Shown: positions 51,767 through 61,783 of the stretch, one piece after another | Layout of the letters: each line of letters opens with the position of its first letter | How positions within the stretch are numbered: the stretch's first letter is position 1 | NCBI RefSeq assembly: GCF_011397635.1 | Contig: NC_064753.1 | Location: 29,908,322-29,972,321 of the forward strand | Direction: 5' to 3' | Length of the DNA: 64,000 nucleotides | From: Epinephelus fuscoguttatus | Lineage: Eukaryota > Chordata > Actinopteri > Perciformes > Serranidae | Notes under the pieces: generated by a model | Databases searched by the model: none | Told to the model about the DNA's origin: nothing | What the model saw: only the letters and a program-made list of their open reading frames with translations | Made by a program: the position numbers and the translations under genes

Positions 51767-54700
51767 CTAGAGGAGAGGAGAAGAAGGGGTTGGAGAGTAG
51801 TGACGGGGAATGGAAGGGAGAGGGGGATCCAAAACACAAGACAGACATGAAAAGTGGGTCAAAACAACTTACGGAGGGTTAGAAAAGGGAAGAACAGTCA
51901 AGTGTTAGTCTTAAACCACATCTAGATTCTACAAACTAGGTGGACACCAGCAAAACATCGACTAAATGGAAGGAAGAACAGAGAAAAGGAGAGACTGGGA
52001 GGCCAGGAGTGTATGCTAGTGCTCTTGTATTAGCATCTAATACAGGAGTACATCATAATTCAACCATCACTACCAGGAGTTCACACTGACTTTGGACAGG
52101 GGCTAAACCAGAGGGGGCGAGGTGGAAACTGAATACTACCATACGTTGTAACTGCTCTGTGGTCAGACAGCGTGCATGCGTGCATGAGAGAAGGGAGCAC
52201 ATTATGCAAAATTAGTATTAGCATGCTCTGCTTACCGTGACAATGGTTTTTGTCTTGTTTTTTAAACGGAACAGACAGAAACGATGATTTTGAGAAAACA
52301 ATAAAGTAGCAGTTAGTAGCAGTAGTATTGTTTAGTACTGGCTAGAAAGTTAAAATTATACATGTCCCCATGATTATCCCTACAGCTTAGGAAGAGGCTT
52401 GCTCCATCAGATATTAAGTTAGAGGGGAAACTGAATATACAGAGGATCAAAAAACACTGTTTCATATATTTTTTTAGGCTCCAACACACCCACAGTGGTG
52501 CCTGGTGTACTAACCGAACACTACTGTTCCTGCGGTGGTGGGTTGTAGGCGTCGGCTGCTGAGAAGTTGTTGTTGTATCCACGAACAGGCTCTCTGGGTT
52601 CAAGTCCACTTCTGTGGGGCTCACCATGATCTTGGCTGCTGATAGCAAAGCTGTTTTCCCTTTGTTGTAGTTCTCCAGCACCTGTCACAAGCACAGAGGT
52701 GTACACAGACACGTGACTCGACAGACAGAACAGGGGCGATGAGAGCAAGTGAGCGGGGAGGATGTGCACTGAGAATCAACCTGAGCAGAATAGTAATTGT
52801 ATGAATAAAGATACACAGGCTCAGTTCTAACTGGAAAAACAGATTTCGCTGCCTTAATTTAAGTTAAAATCACATAACTGTTGCACCAAACTCATAGACA
52901 TTCAAAATATTTTTGCTTGCTTGCTTAATTTTGCAGACCAAACAAATATTTTTCAGTGGTTTTTCTGCTCCTTTCTCAAATAACAGAATGCACATGAATC
53001 TCATTTACTGGTGGAAATAAGTTGCAATTTTTCCTTTAAAAAATATGCCCCATTCTTTTATGTCAGCACGTGGCCAACAATGATTTGAGGAACGTGAACA
53101 CACACACAGCCACGGGCAGTTTCCCTCCATGGAAACGTGTATCATTTATCAGGTACATAAGTGTTGCATAATATAAGACCACACGTCTAGTTACATTTGG
53201 ATCACCCTTTCCAACATTACAGTTGCCCTTCATTGAGTGCGTTTACATGGACATTAATAACCTGTTTATAATCTGTTTTTTGGAGTATGCTGTTTATGTG
53301 TTTGAGCATCTAAATGCCATATTCCACTTATGAGAAACCCAAATATGCTAGCTGGAATACTATGGGGAATACAAACAACCCAATTCTCTATGCTCATGTA
53401 AACACCATATCCAGAATATGATCATAACCTGGATAAGCCCTACAAACGGGTTATTCATGTACATGTAATCGCACTCAATGACATTATCCAAGAAACCACT
53501 ACATCTATATTTAACTGCAGATATGATTACATCTATTATTATAGCGTTAAAAAAACACAGAGTAGTTCAGATAAATGTAAGTGCAACTTAATGGTCGGCT
53601 TACACCTACTCCAACTGACATTAAACACCCACAACGGAGTCATGATGCCTGAGCAAGAACTACGCAAGACCTACAGTATGATGAGGGATAGTAAACCATG
53701 ATATGCAACTTCAAAAAAAAAAAAAAAGGGCTTGTCCCACAAAATCTCAACAGTGTTGTGTTAATAGTTATAAATGTGAGGAGAACAAACACAAACGGCA
53801 AATCACATCAACACACAAACATACATGTATTTGGTTAACTTTAATGAGTTATAACACTTGGTGGAAGCACATGATGGTATAAACACAAAGGAAACATACA
53901 GTTCACGTGACAGTGGAACACTAGATGTAAATGAATGTAAACAAAGATGGAAAATTAAACAGAGACAGGCTCAGTTATTTAAAACATGGCATTAGAACAA
54001 ACATGTATTTATGTTTGGGGTATGCAGATGGTTTCACATCATAAATTAAAAAACGATGATGTTACATGTGCGAGTGTGACCGATGATACATGAGGACAAG
54101 ATTGCCGTAAGTGTGAACTACAGCAAATATTTGGCACCAACAGTATCAAACATCATCTGCAGTTGCAGGCACATTGAGTTAAAATAACAAAACAAAAAAA
54201 ACACAAAGCATGAGACTGCAGACTGAACACCCAAAGAGAGAAAATTATACTTGGGAGTTTTGCATAACGCAATAATGTACTGCAATCCCTACAGCCATAT
54301 TTTCATATGACATACATAATTTATGAAAGCACATTCTGACATAGCGTTATGAAATGCACAGTGAAGAGCGTGAAAATATAATCCCAGTTTCAGTCTCGTT
54401 AATAAAAGCCCTCCACTGTACCCAGTCAGTAATAACAGGAAATTAGAAATTTGTTGGACTCTGTGAGCAGCAATTTTACAGCAGAGCAGTGGAGCCGAGC
54501 AGAGTACTCCGTATTTACACATTTCTTCCCCCATGTTACTCCATCTGCTGCCGCTGATGAGTAATTGACAATTCCTTGAAGGGATTATGATTGAGGAAAG
54601 GCTGAATATGTGCTTTCAATAAAGGCAAAAAAGGGAAAAGGAGAGCTGCAGCTACTGAAAAACCCAGCCAAGAAGGAAGAAAGAGCAGTTAATGTGGAAG

Positions 54701-57700
54701 AAATTAGGTTACCATGGAAACTTTGTGAATACAAAGAAAACTTGTTAGCTTGAGGAACAGGGTCAGCAAGTTCATGCCACAGCACTTGACCAAATGTACC
54801 GAAGCTGTGAGAGGAACGCAGAAGAATGAAGGGTTGATGTGAAGAAAGTTGGACGATGAATCTCATTAACAAGGGAAATAGTGCAGGTGGGTTTGGACTC
54901 ATCAAGGGTTGTAAAAAAAAAAAAAAAAGAAGCTATTTTTGTCTCTGCGGTTTGAAGAGATTACATCATCTAATACTGCTATATACACCACGATGTTCAG
55001 ATATTCCCGGGGCTACTTAGAGATGACTTAACCCCATCACCTTGTTGTTGTGTACACACAGTCCTTGCCTCAACTTGCTTTTGTTAAGTGCTGACATTCT
55101 TTGAGTTTCACCTCCCCGTTTCCTACTTTTCTTGGAACACCCTTTCATGGCATCCTGACAGCTTGCCTGGACTTGCAGCACCCAGCCACCAGTTTTATGT
55201 GTAAGTGGAAAGAGCAAGAGGAAGTCTTAATCGTAGGAGAGAACATTTTTCCACTTTTTCTCGTGCTTTTTTTTTTTTTTTTTTTTTTAGCAGAGAAACT
55301 GGCAGGTTCTCTCCACCTCCTCTATGAGCACTTTTTGAATGTTAGTATCAGTCTTTTAAGAAGGCTTTTCTTCAGGGATTGACACCAAATCCTGAGTATT
55401 AAAGGGATAGTTTGGATCTTTTGAAGTGGGGTTGTATGAGATTTTATCCATGGAGAGTGTATTACATACAGTAGATGTGAGTTGGCATGCCCACAGTTCA
55501 GAGAAGCAGACCGGTGTCCAACTTGGAAGCTGAGCAATGTACTGCTGTGGAGGGGTCAGCAACAAAACGTATTTCAGCCACCTACAAAATCAATGTCAGT
55601 TAAAGTGTACACTATATTAAAAATATTTTCACCCCTTTACCTTCCCTTTACCGTCAGACAGCAATTTCTGACCAGGAATTGAAGCTGTTATAGTAAAACG
55701 TCAATTACTAGCCCGGGCTATTATTTGCTTAAATCACTGAACTCAACAGGCCTGTATTTGGGACAGGCCCTTAACTCCTTTTAACAAAACGGTTGCTCAG
55801 CAAACATGGGAAATACGATCAAATTGTTCATGTAAATCAGTGTAAATATTACTTCAGATTATATAGATTATGTGTTATGACACTTGTTTCACGACACCTG
55901 AGGATAACGGCACCCAGCATACTGACACAACACCACTTCATCCTGTTAAAACAATACAAAATGGCCCCCCCAAAAAATATCTTTAAAAAAAAAAAAAAAC
56001 CACATTTGAATTTCGTAAATCTGAAAGAATTACGGTCTTCTCTGGTGCTCATGGTTCCAGTAACATTTATATTTGTATGTGCAATCTACACAACTTACAA
56101 ATGTTAGCTTAAGTGGGTTGTCAACAACTACTACTTATACTACTTACACATCCAAAGAACTTCTGTTAAACTGAACAGCTTGGCAACCAGACCAGGCGTC
56201 CAACTGAGACAGGCCTTTCTTTGTCAAAATATGTAGCTACACCAGGCTAGTAAAAGGGACTGGGTGTTTAATTGATTGACTGAAATGGTTTTATGGTATA
56301 CCGCTCTCTTCAAAGCCAGACTATACTGAGAAAAACAGTGATTTAACATAGCTGAACACAAGAGTTGCTGGCGTACCGCTGCCTCTATCACTGTGTGGCT
56401 TAGGTGTTTCAAGAGGTTTGTTTAGATTCTTAAATTTTACACAGTAAAACAAACTAACTAACTGATCGGGGCAGCAGTAGACCAGCAATCACTGTTTTTC
56501 TCAATGGAGCCTGGTGGCTTTGACAAGAGTCAGTTTAGGAGCTGAAGCCGTTCACTGCTTAACCGCTGGAACAGTCTATCAGATGGAAAGGTGAAATAGT
56601 AAAAATACTCTAAATATAGTGTACACCTAAACTGTTAAAGATGTTTTTATGTGGGACTTTTTTAGGTGGCTAAAATACGTCTTGCTGCTCCCCTCCAACT
56701 ACAGCAGGACATTGTATAGCTTCCATATCAGCACTTCTGCCGCTTCTCCAAACTGGGGGCGTGCCAACACACATCTACTGTATACAGTACACTGACTATG
56801 GATAAGTACCCTCATACTTCAAATAATCCAAACTATCCCTTTAACATCAGGCAGAATGATTTTCCGAATGAACCTCACAGGCATGACATCACGTCATCTC
56901 AGTATTAATAGTAACACTGACAGTCTTTAAGTGTTTCACGATAAATTATTCCTTTAACAGACACGACTAGATTGATAAATGTGTTGTGCAGAGAGGCTAC
57001 TGAAAGCCAAGTCATTAAGTCTATACAAGAGTATCAGAAGGACTGTTTGGTACTTGTAAACTCCAGACTTCATCTTTCTGTGAAGAGCTGTGTGATATTA
57101 CAATCTCAGAGGGAGTGTTTTCTATCTGAGCACAGTTAGACTCATTAGACAGGATTTCAGAAACAGGAGCAGCAATCACATCCACACAAGGGTGAGAGTC
57201 AGATGGGTCTGATTGAGTTTGTGGTGAAATGCATGAATCATCCTTAACTGAGAGCACCCCTGAGTGAGAGTTGGAAGGACTGTTAGAAAGTGGGGGGACA
57301 GACACCAAGCACGGCTCTGAGGCAGAGGTGCAGTCTGACAGAGGAGGAGAAGGAGGAAGTACAGACTCAGCTCCTGAAAAAGAGGAAGAAGCAGTGACAG
57401 TCAGAGGGACAGAGACAGCCTCAGTCTCTGTGAGGGAGGCGGTGCAAGACAGGTCTTTGTGGGCGGGAGAGGAGGAATCAGAGGGAAGAGGGCTAGAGTT
57501 TAATTCTGTTTGTGAGGTTATCAACACAGCGGCACTGCAGGTGGGTTGATCGACTTCCTGTTCCTCTGGCTCCGAGTTTTCCTGCTCAGACAGGGGACAA
57601 AATGGTTCCAGTACCTGCAGAAACACCAGAGATATCACACTACAGACTACGTACACACACTTTATACACACACACATACAGAACTTATAATCACCCATCC

Positions 57701-60700
57701 AGAGACGGACTGACACGAGGCTGAGTCACACAAACAAATGCAAAACCAAGTAAAAACTCCTTGTACAACGAGACGAACAAACTTTACCCACAAGAAAAGC
57801 AATCCCCACAGTGGATCTGTTACATGCAAACATACACATTTATACCCTGTTATCAAGTCAAATGTTCAATGCCCGTGAAGACAGTATAAAGACCAAAAAC
57901 ACCATAAAACCAGGAGTGAGCAGTTCCCATGCTTTGAAACTGGAAGAAAACAAACAGTGTTGCAAGTTAAAGGTTAATTATGGATCACATGCATAAATAA
58001 AACAACTTCAATCTATCAAAACTCCCAAAAATAAATTTCAGCCGAACACTTAAGGGGCATACCACTGAGAAGAAGATCAATGGAAACCTAAAGTTTTTTC
58101 TGTGACTTTGCAACGGTGTGGTTTTTGTGCGATGAAATCGAATCACTTCATTGTATTTGACAATTTCCTTGTTGATTGCTGCCATATCCAGTCATGAGAT
58201 GTGTAGCTTTAAAGGGACAGGTTAGCCCAAAGTCAAAAATACATATTTCTCCTCCTACCTGAAGTGCGATTAGTAATCTAGATTGTTTTGGTGCAAGTAG
58301 AGTGTTGGAGATATCGTTCATAGAGATGACTATTTTCTTTCTACCGAACTACACCCTCCAAGCGTATCACCACTCAGAAGGAAGCATCTACTGCGAGCAC
58401 ACCTAGCACCACTGCGCTAGCGAACACTATAGCTTAGCCAGGGAGGACGCCATTAACATTTACATCTTGCGCTGTCATGAGCACGACCTTTCGTCCATGA
58501 GTAGATGCATACTTCCTTCTGCGCGGTGATACAGTTTGGTAGAAGGAAAATAGTTTATGCATGACTGCTTACAACAAAGTCCACTAAAACAATCTAGATT
58601 GATAAATAGCACTACATGTAAGAGGAAAAATATGTATTTTGGAGTTTGGGGTGAACTGTCCCTTTAAAGCTGGAGAGACGATAAATGCATCACTGCTCTT
58701 AAATGAATTTTCTCTGCTAATATCAAAGTTGTTTGCTGGGCATAAATGAAGGAAAGCTTTCACTTTGGTGACTAATAATACCTGGAAGTCTTTAGAAAAG
58801 CATGCATTAATGTGTAACATTCATAAAGGTGTGTGGCCAGACAACCTCTGGATACTGTATTTTTTATTTTAGGAGAAAGCATCAGGGTGATGTGTTACTG
58901 AATGTACAAAGTGAGTCCATATTACATTTCTAAAATTAAAGTCTATTTATGATTTAAAATGTTTGGATTGGTACATTTTCAGTTTCTCATATTGCCCAAG
59001 TTGAACCTATTAGCCTGAGGAGCTACTGGCATTTACTGTAGGCACAACACAAAGTGAAACACGTCAGAACTTGTCACTGTCACTTTCTAAAACATCTATT
59101 AAAGACAGTATTTAGATGTTTAGATGTTAGATGAGATGTTATATCACAGCTGAAACATAACCAAAAATCAGCTGCTAATCTCCAGCTTTAGTTAAAACCA
59201 TTTAAAAAGTGGTATGCCCCTTTATGAACAATTGTTAAAAAGTATTTGTGAATGCATTTGAATATTTATAGTTAGAGACAATTCACACATACTCATCATC
59301 CACCAGCTCAATTTACCCAGTGTTGGAAATCAGGAACAAAATTTAAAAGTCATTTCACCACAGTTTCAAACACTCCCCGAGCCAAATCCATCTGCATGCA
59401 CACAAGATAAACACAGACCTTGTTTAGGCCCTCCATCACCATGTGGGGCATGTGCTCATTAAGCATGGCGGGTGATATGATGACCTCATCGAAGGCCTTG
59501 TTGTCCCCCCACAGAGCTGAGTAGGTTGGCTCCTCCTGCCCACAGCTACAGAAAAGAGAGAGACTGTCAATCACGATGAAAGACAAAGTGAACACACATG
59601 CTGACTTAGCAACAGCCTGCCTCGGTGTCCATGTGGGAGACGCATAATCCAGGCTATGACACCACTGAGTGGAATATTTTGTGACAGACTTTAGAAATGA
59701 GCTCATTTTAGAAACCAGAACAGACTCACGAGGCAGGGAAAAAAGCTCGCTGGCTGCATATGGCATGACGTACTTTGAGTGAAATTACTCAAAGTACATC
59801 AAGAAGAGGACAATGAAGAAATATCCAGTAGCTTCATTGCAGTGTTCTTTTTAATTCCATTATCAGACACAACAAATGCCCATAAGGGTGAAATCTTGTT
59901 GTCAGTGTTAAGATAATCTGACAGAACCACTTCTGACTCGAGGTTTTGCGCCAGTTTGCAGAGAGTGGTTAAAAGATTTCAGACTACTTGCTCCTGTAAT
60001 GGCCAGACAGGCAGCAGCATTGCAGCAGCAGTGAACCACACAGGTCAGAGATCAAACTGTTGCACCTCCACAGACTTCCAGTGTTGGTCTGCAATGCAAG
60101 CATTAGTTGCCTCTGTGTTATAGAAGCCACACACACTTAAACCCTACCAGACAGTGTGTAATAGAGATAACAAAACATACATTTTCCAGATGTTTCACAA
60201 CAGTTCTGACCATCTCACATCCAAAATAATTCTTTTATATTTTTTAAGATATAGCATGACATCCACCTGTTAATCATTAGACCGCTGAAATGTATTCTGG
60301 CCTTGAATAACAGCCCAGTGTCGGTACCATAATTTCATGATCTCTACACATTATTTATGATTTATATTTCCCCTTTAAATATATCCACACAGAGTACAAA
60401 ATTAAAAACACCAGGTTAGAAAAGAAAGTGCAAGAAGCAGGACGACTGTAAAATAAAATAGGATATTAGACAGTGCAGACAGAAGAGTTGGGGAGAGCCA
60501 CGTGACACACGGTAAACCCACACCGTCCCCAGTATGCAGTGTATACGTTTTCCCACTCAGCTGCCTGTTCTTTAATGTCACAGGTGTGAAACAAACACAA
60601 GATTTGCTTTGAGTTAACTGTCCACGCATCCGTTACACAACCACTTCACTGTTTGTGAGCTGGAGTTGTGTGGTACAGATTTATGTTTCGCACAGAGACA

Positions 60701-61783
60701 AGCTTTAAGCTCCAGTACCCCTCGACTGATCTCGCTTCTGGAATTTTATACATTTATTCATTAAAAAAAAAAAAACATTTGGGGGATTTAATTCCAATAA
60801 TCTTCAGCCAGCTTTCGAATCCATTTTCTCACCATGTCTCCGGAGGATGGTTGTGCACCACGTGAATGATCCTGCCAGGAGGGTAGAGGGGGGTGGAGGC
60901 TGAAAGGGCAATGCTGAGGTCACTGGGGTGGAGCCACAGGCGACTGCTGGGGGGCGCTGCTGGCTGAGACTGAGGATCGTCATCCTCCACTGGAAGCTCT
61001 GATTTTGGGATGCATTTGGTGCCTCCCGCAATGATCCTCCACTGTTACAAAGGAAGAAAAAAAAAGCATTTTAGTTACGTAACATAATATCAGAATCTAA
61101 ATATATCTCCTGTACATTGTATACGTTTCTGCAGCTGCAACTCAGTGATGCTTTAATTACAGCAGAGATGCTGTGACTGCAGTGATGTGAGAGATCGTGA
61201 AGCGTGTAGTTTATTTTTATCAGTCACTGCAAAACTTGGACAACACAGCTTAAGTGTGATGCTACTGGGTTTAAGTAGTTGATTTAGATGGGTGGAAATG
61301 CAAATATGTTGTGAATCTGATAACTATTCAATCATTCATTAGTATTTGCACAGTAGAGATATGTTTTTTGTCAACAGTCCAAAAAGCATTTCCCCAAATA
61401 ACTCCAAGGCAGCACAGGATGTACTTGGCAAGACCAACTGACAGCATACTGTAAAAGTTTAATGCCTTTTTCTTTGATGTTTTCATAGCAAAGAGGGTCC
61501 ATAAATTTGTATAAGTGCCATCTTCTACAGTGTCAAGAGATTAAGTCACCTTTGGCTTGTTACTTTTCTGCAAGACTTCCAGAAGGTGGCGTCGAAAACC
61601 CTCCAGTTGTGACAGGCCGAGCCTACGAGAGACCGGCAGCATATATGTTTAATGTGTTAATACTGCAGCAAAGCCAAGTTAACCACAGTATGCTGAATAT
61701 AGTAGAAGAGATACCTTGGTACCAGGTCTTTTCCTAATACCACGGATGTGACAAACTCTTTGGAGTACTCCATGGCATCCTCG
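50668..61783 (-). CDS. dagla: diacylglycerol lipase alpha, 3' part (5' exons outside window)
   Basis: DAGLA is the multi-pass plasma-membrane sn-1 lipase that makes the endocannabinoid 2-arachidonoylglycerol. Six consecutive canonical minus-strand exons are visible: 61783-61715, 61622-61550, 61041-60833, 59545-59419, 52681-52515 and 51766-50668, with matched phases and GT-AG borders, about 580 codons to the stop. They cover SVVLGKDLVPR (region of the catalytic Asp), IIHVVHNHPPE (region of the catalytic His) and a long Ser/Pro-rich regulatory tail. The tail has the Homer-type motif PPRTF (50859-50845) and FAGSADPSSGISLSPSFPLS, as in human DAGLA. DAGLB lacks such a tail. The membrane part and the catalytic Ser exon lie beyond 64 kb. 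An alternative terminal exon is at 57614-57021. Confidence 0.95.
52515..52681 (-). CDS. dagla: dagla exon: proximal regulatory tail
   Basis: The exon is 167 bases. It encodes VLENYNKGKTALLSAAKIMV and SPTEVDLNPESLFVD, then a Thr/Gln-rich run, ending HHRRNSSV. The family blocks SPTEVDL and RNSSVR are clear; the Thr-rich run is divergent. Confidence 0.94.
53231..53480. mobile_element. 250-base MITE with terminal inverted repeats
   Basis: The left end cattgagtgcgtttacatg faces the right end catgtaatcgcactcaatg. Further inside, ttaataacc faces gggttattc and aatatgctagctgg sits near the centre. I recall the gtgcgtttacatg start from a widespread fish MITE family. Confidence 0.7.
55399..56844. mobile_element. 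TTAA-flanked element with about 250-base inverted repeats
   Basis: Both ends read ttaaagggatagtttggat inward. The arms pair over roughly 250 bases with mismatches: cagtagatgtgagttggcatgc faces gcgtgccaacacacatctactg, and agtgtacactatatt faces aatatagtgtacacct. TTAA at both borders fits piggyBac-type targets. The interior (about 55650-56590) has no transposase-like frame, so it is non-autonomous. Confidence 0.65.
57021..57614 (-). CDS. dagla: putative alternative last exon of dagla (Ser-rich acidic tail)
   Basis: After an acceptor (gtgtttctgcag) at 57614 the frame is open for 197 codons to TAG at 57023-57021, in the same phase as the canonical next exon. Its first residues are VLEPF; the canonical exon starts VLENY. 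The encoded tail is Ser/Pro-rich and very acidic, with no Arg and only three Lys, and ends SPSDTLV, a class I PDZ-type terminus. It lacks the PPxxF Homer motif. A frame this long by chance in AT-rich intron is unlikely. No canonical AATAAA was seen just downstream. I do not know this exon from mammals; it could be a real isoform or an unrelated exon. Confidence 0.55.
   Translation of the reverse strand, partial: VLEPFCPLSEQENSEPEEQEVDQPTCSAAVLITSQTELNSSPLPSDSSSPAHKDLSCTASLTETEAVSVPLTVTASSSFSGAESVLPPSPPLSDCTSASEPCLVSVPPLSNSPSNSHSGVLSVKDDSCISPQTQSDPSDSHPCVDVIAAPVSEILSNESNCAQIENTPSEIVISHSSSQKDEVWSLQVPNSPSDTLV
58209..58667. mobile_element. fold-back MITE flanked by TTAA
   Basis: The ends ttaaagggacag and ctgtccctttaa are perfect complements. 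Internal pairing includes aatctagattgttttgg with ctaaaacaatctagatt, and actcagaaggaagcatctact with agtagatgcatacttccttct. The whole 460-base unit could form one long hairpin. Confidence 0.7.
59419..59545 (-). CDS. dagla: dagla exon: end of lipase core
   Basis: The exon is 127 bases. It encodes CGQEEPTYSALWGDNKAFDE, then VIISPAMLNEHMPHMVMEGL and NK. The junction gives two Cys (TCCGQEE) where the human protein, as recalled, has a longer Cys cluster. It splices either to 52681 or, apparently, to 57614; both next exons begin with VLE. Confidence 0.95.
59546..60832 (-). other. dagla intron
   Basis: The intron is 1.3 kb between the lipase-core exons. I see no repeat family or coding sequence beyond an A-run near 60764-60776. 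Confidence 0.7.
60833..61041 (-). CDS. dagla: dagla exon: catalytic His region
   Basis: The exon is 209 bases. It encodes WRIIAGGTKCIPKSELPVED, a loop with DDPQSQPAAPPSSR that is fish-specific in detail, then LWLHPSDLSIALSASTPLYP and PGRIIHVVHNHPPET. The catalytic His of the family lies in the HVVHNH segment. Confidence 0.95.
61550..61622 (-). CDS. dagla: dagla exon: lipase domain
   Basis: The exon is 73 bases and encodes LGLSQLEGFRRHLLEVLQKS and NKPK after completing an Arg codon. The acceptor is tctcgtag and the donor AAG|gtgact. Confidence 0.95.
61715..61783 (-). CDS. dagla: dagla exon: catalytic Asp region
   Basis: The exon is 69 bases and encodes EDAMEYSKEFVTSVVLGKDL and VP plus split codons. 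The Asp of LGKD corresponds to the charge-relay Asp known for human DAGLA (D524). This is the most upstream dagla exon I can identify. Confidence 0.94.

Larger units (their letters stand above)
52682..59418 (-). other. dagla intron, 6.7 kb, with several MITEs
   Basis: It separates the lipase core from the canonical tail exons. It contains the candidate alternative exon (57021-57614), a palindromic MITE at 53231-53480, a TTAA-flanked element at 55399-56844 and a fold-back at 58209-58667. The remainder shows homopolymer runs (T-run near 55267-55289) and no recognised exon. Confidence 0.7.

Noticed and set aside
54585..54905. 106-codon minus-strand frame in a dagla intron
   Set aside because: No homologous block, and it does not join in phase to flanking dagla exons with plausible splice sites.
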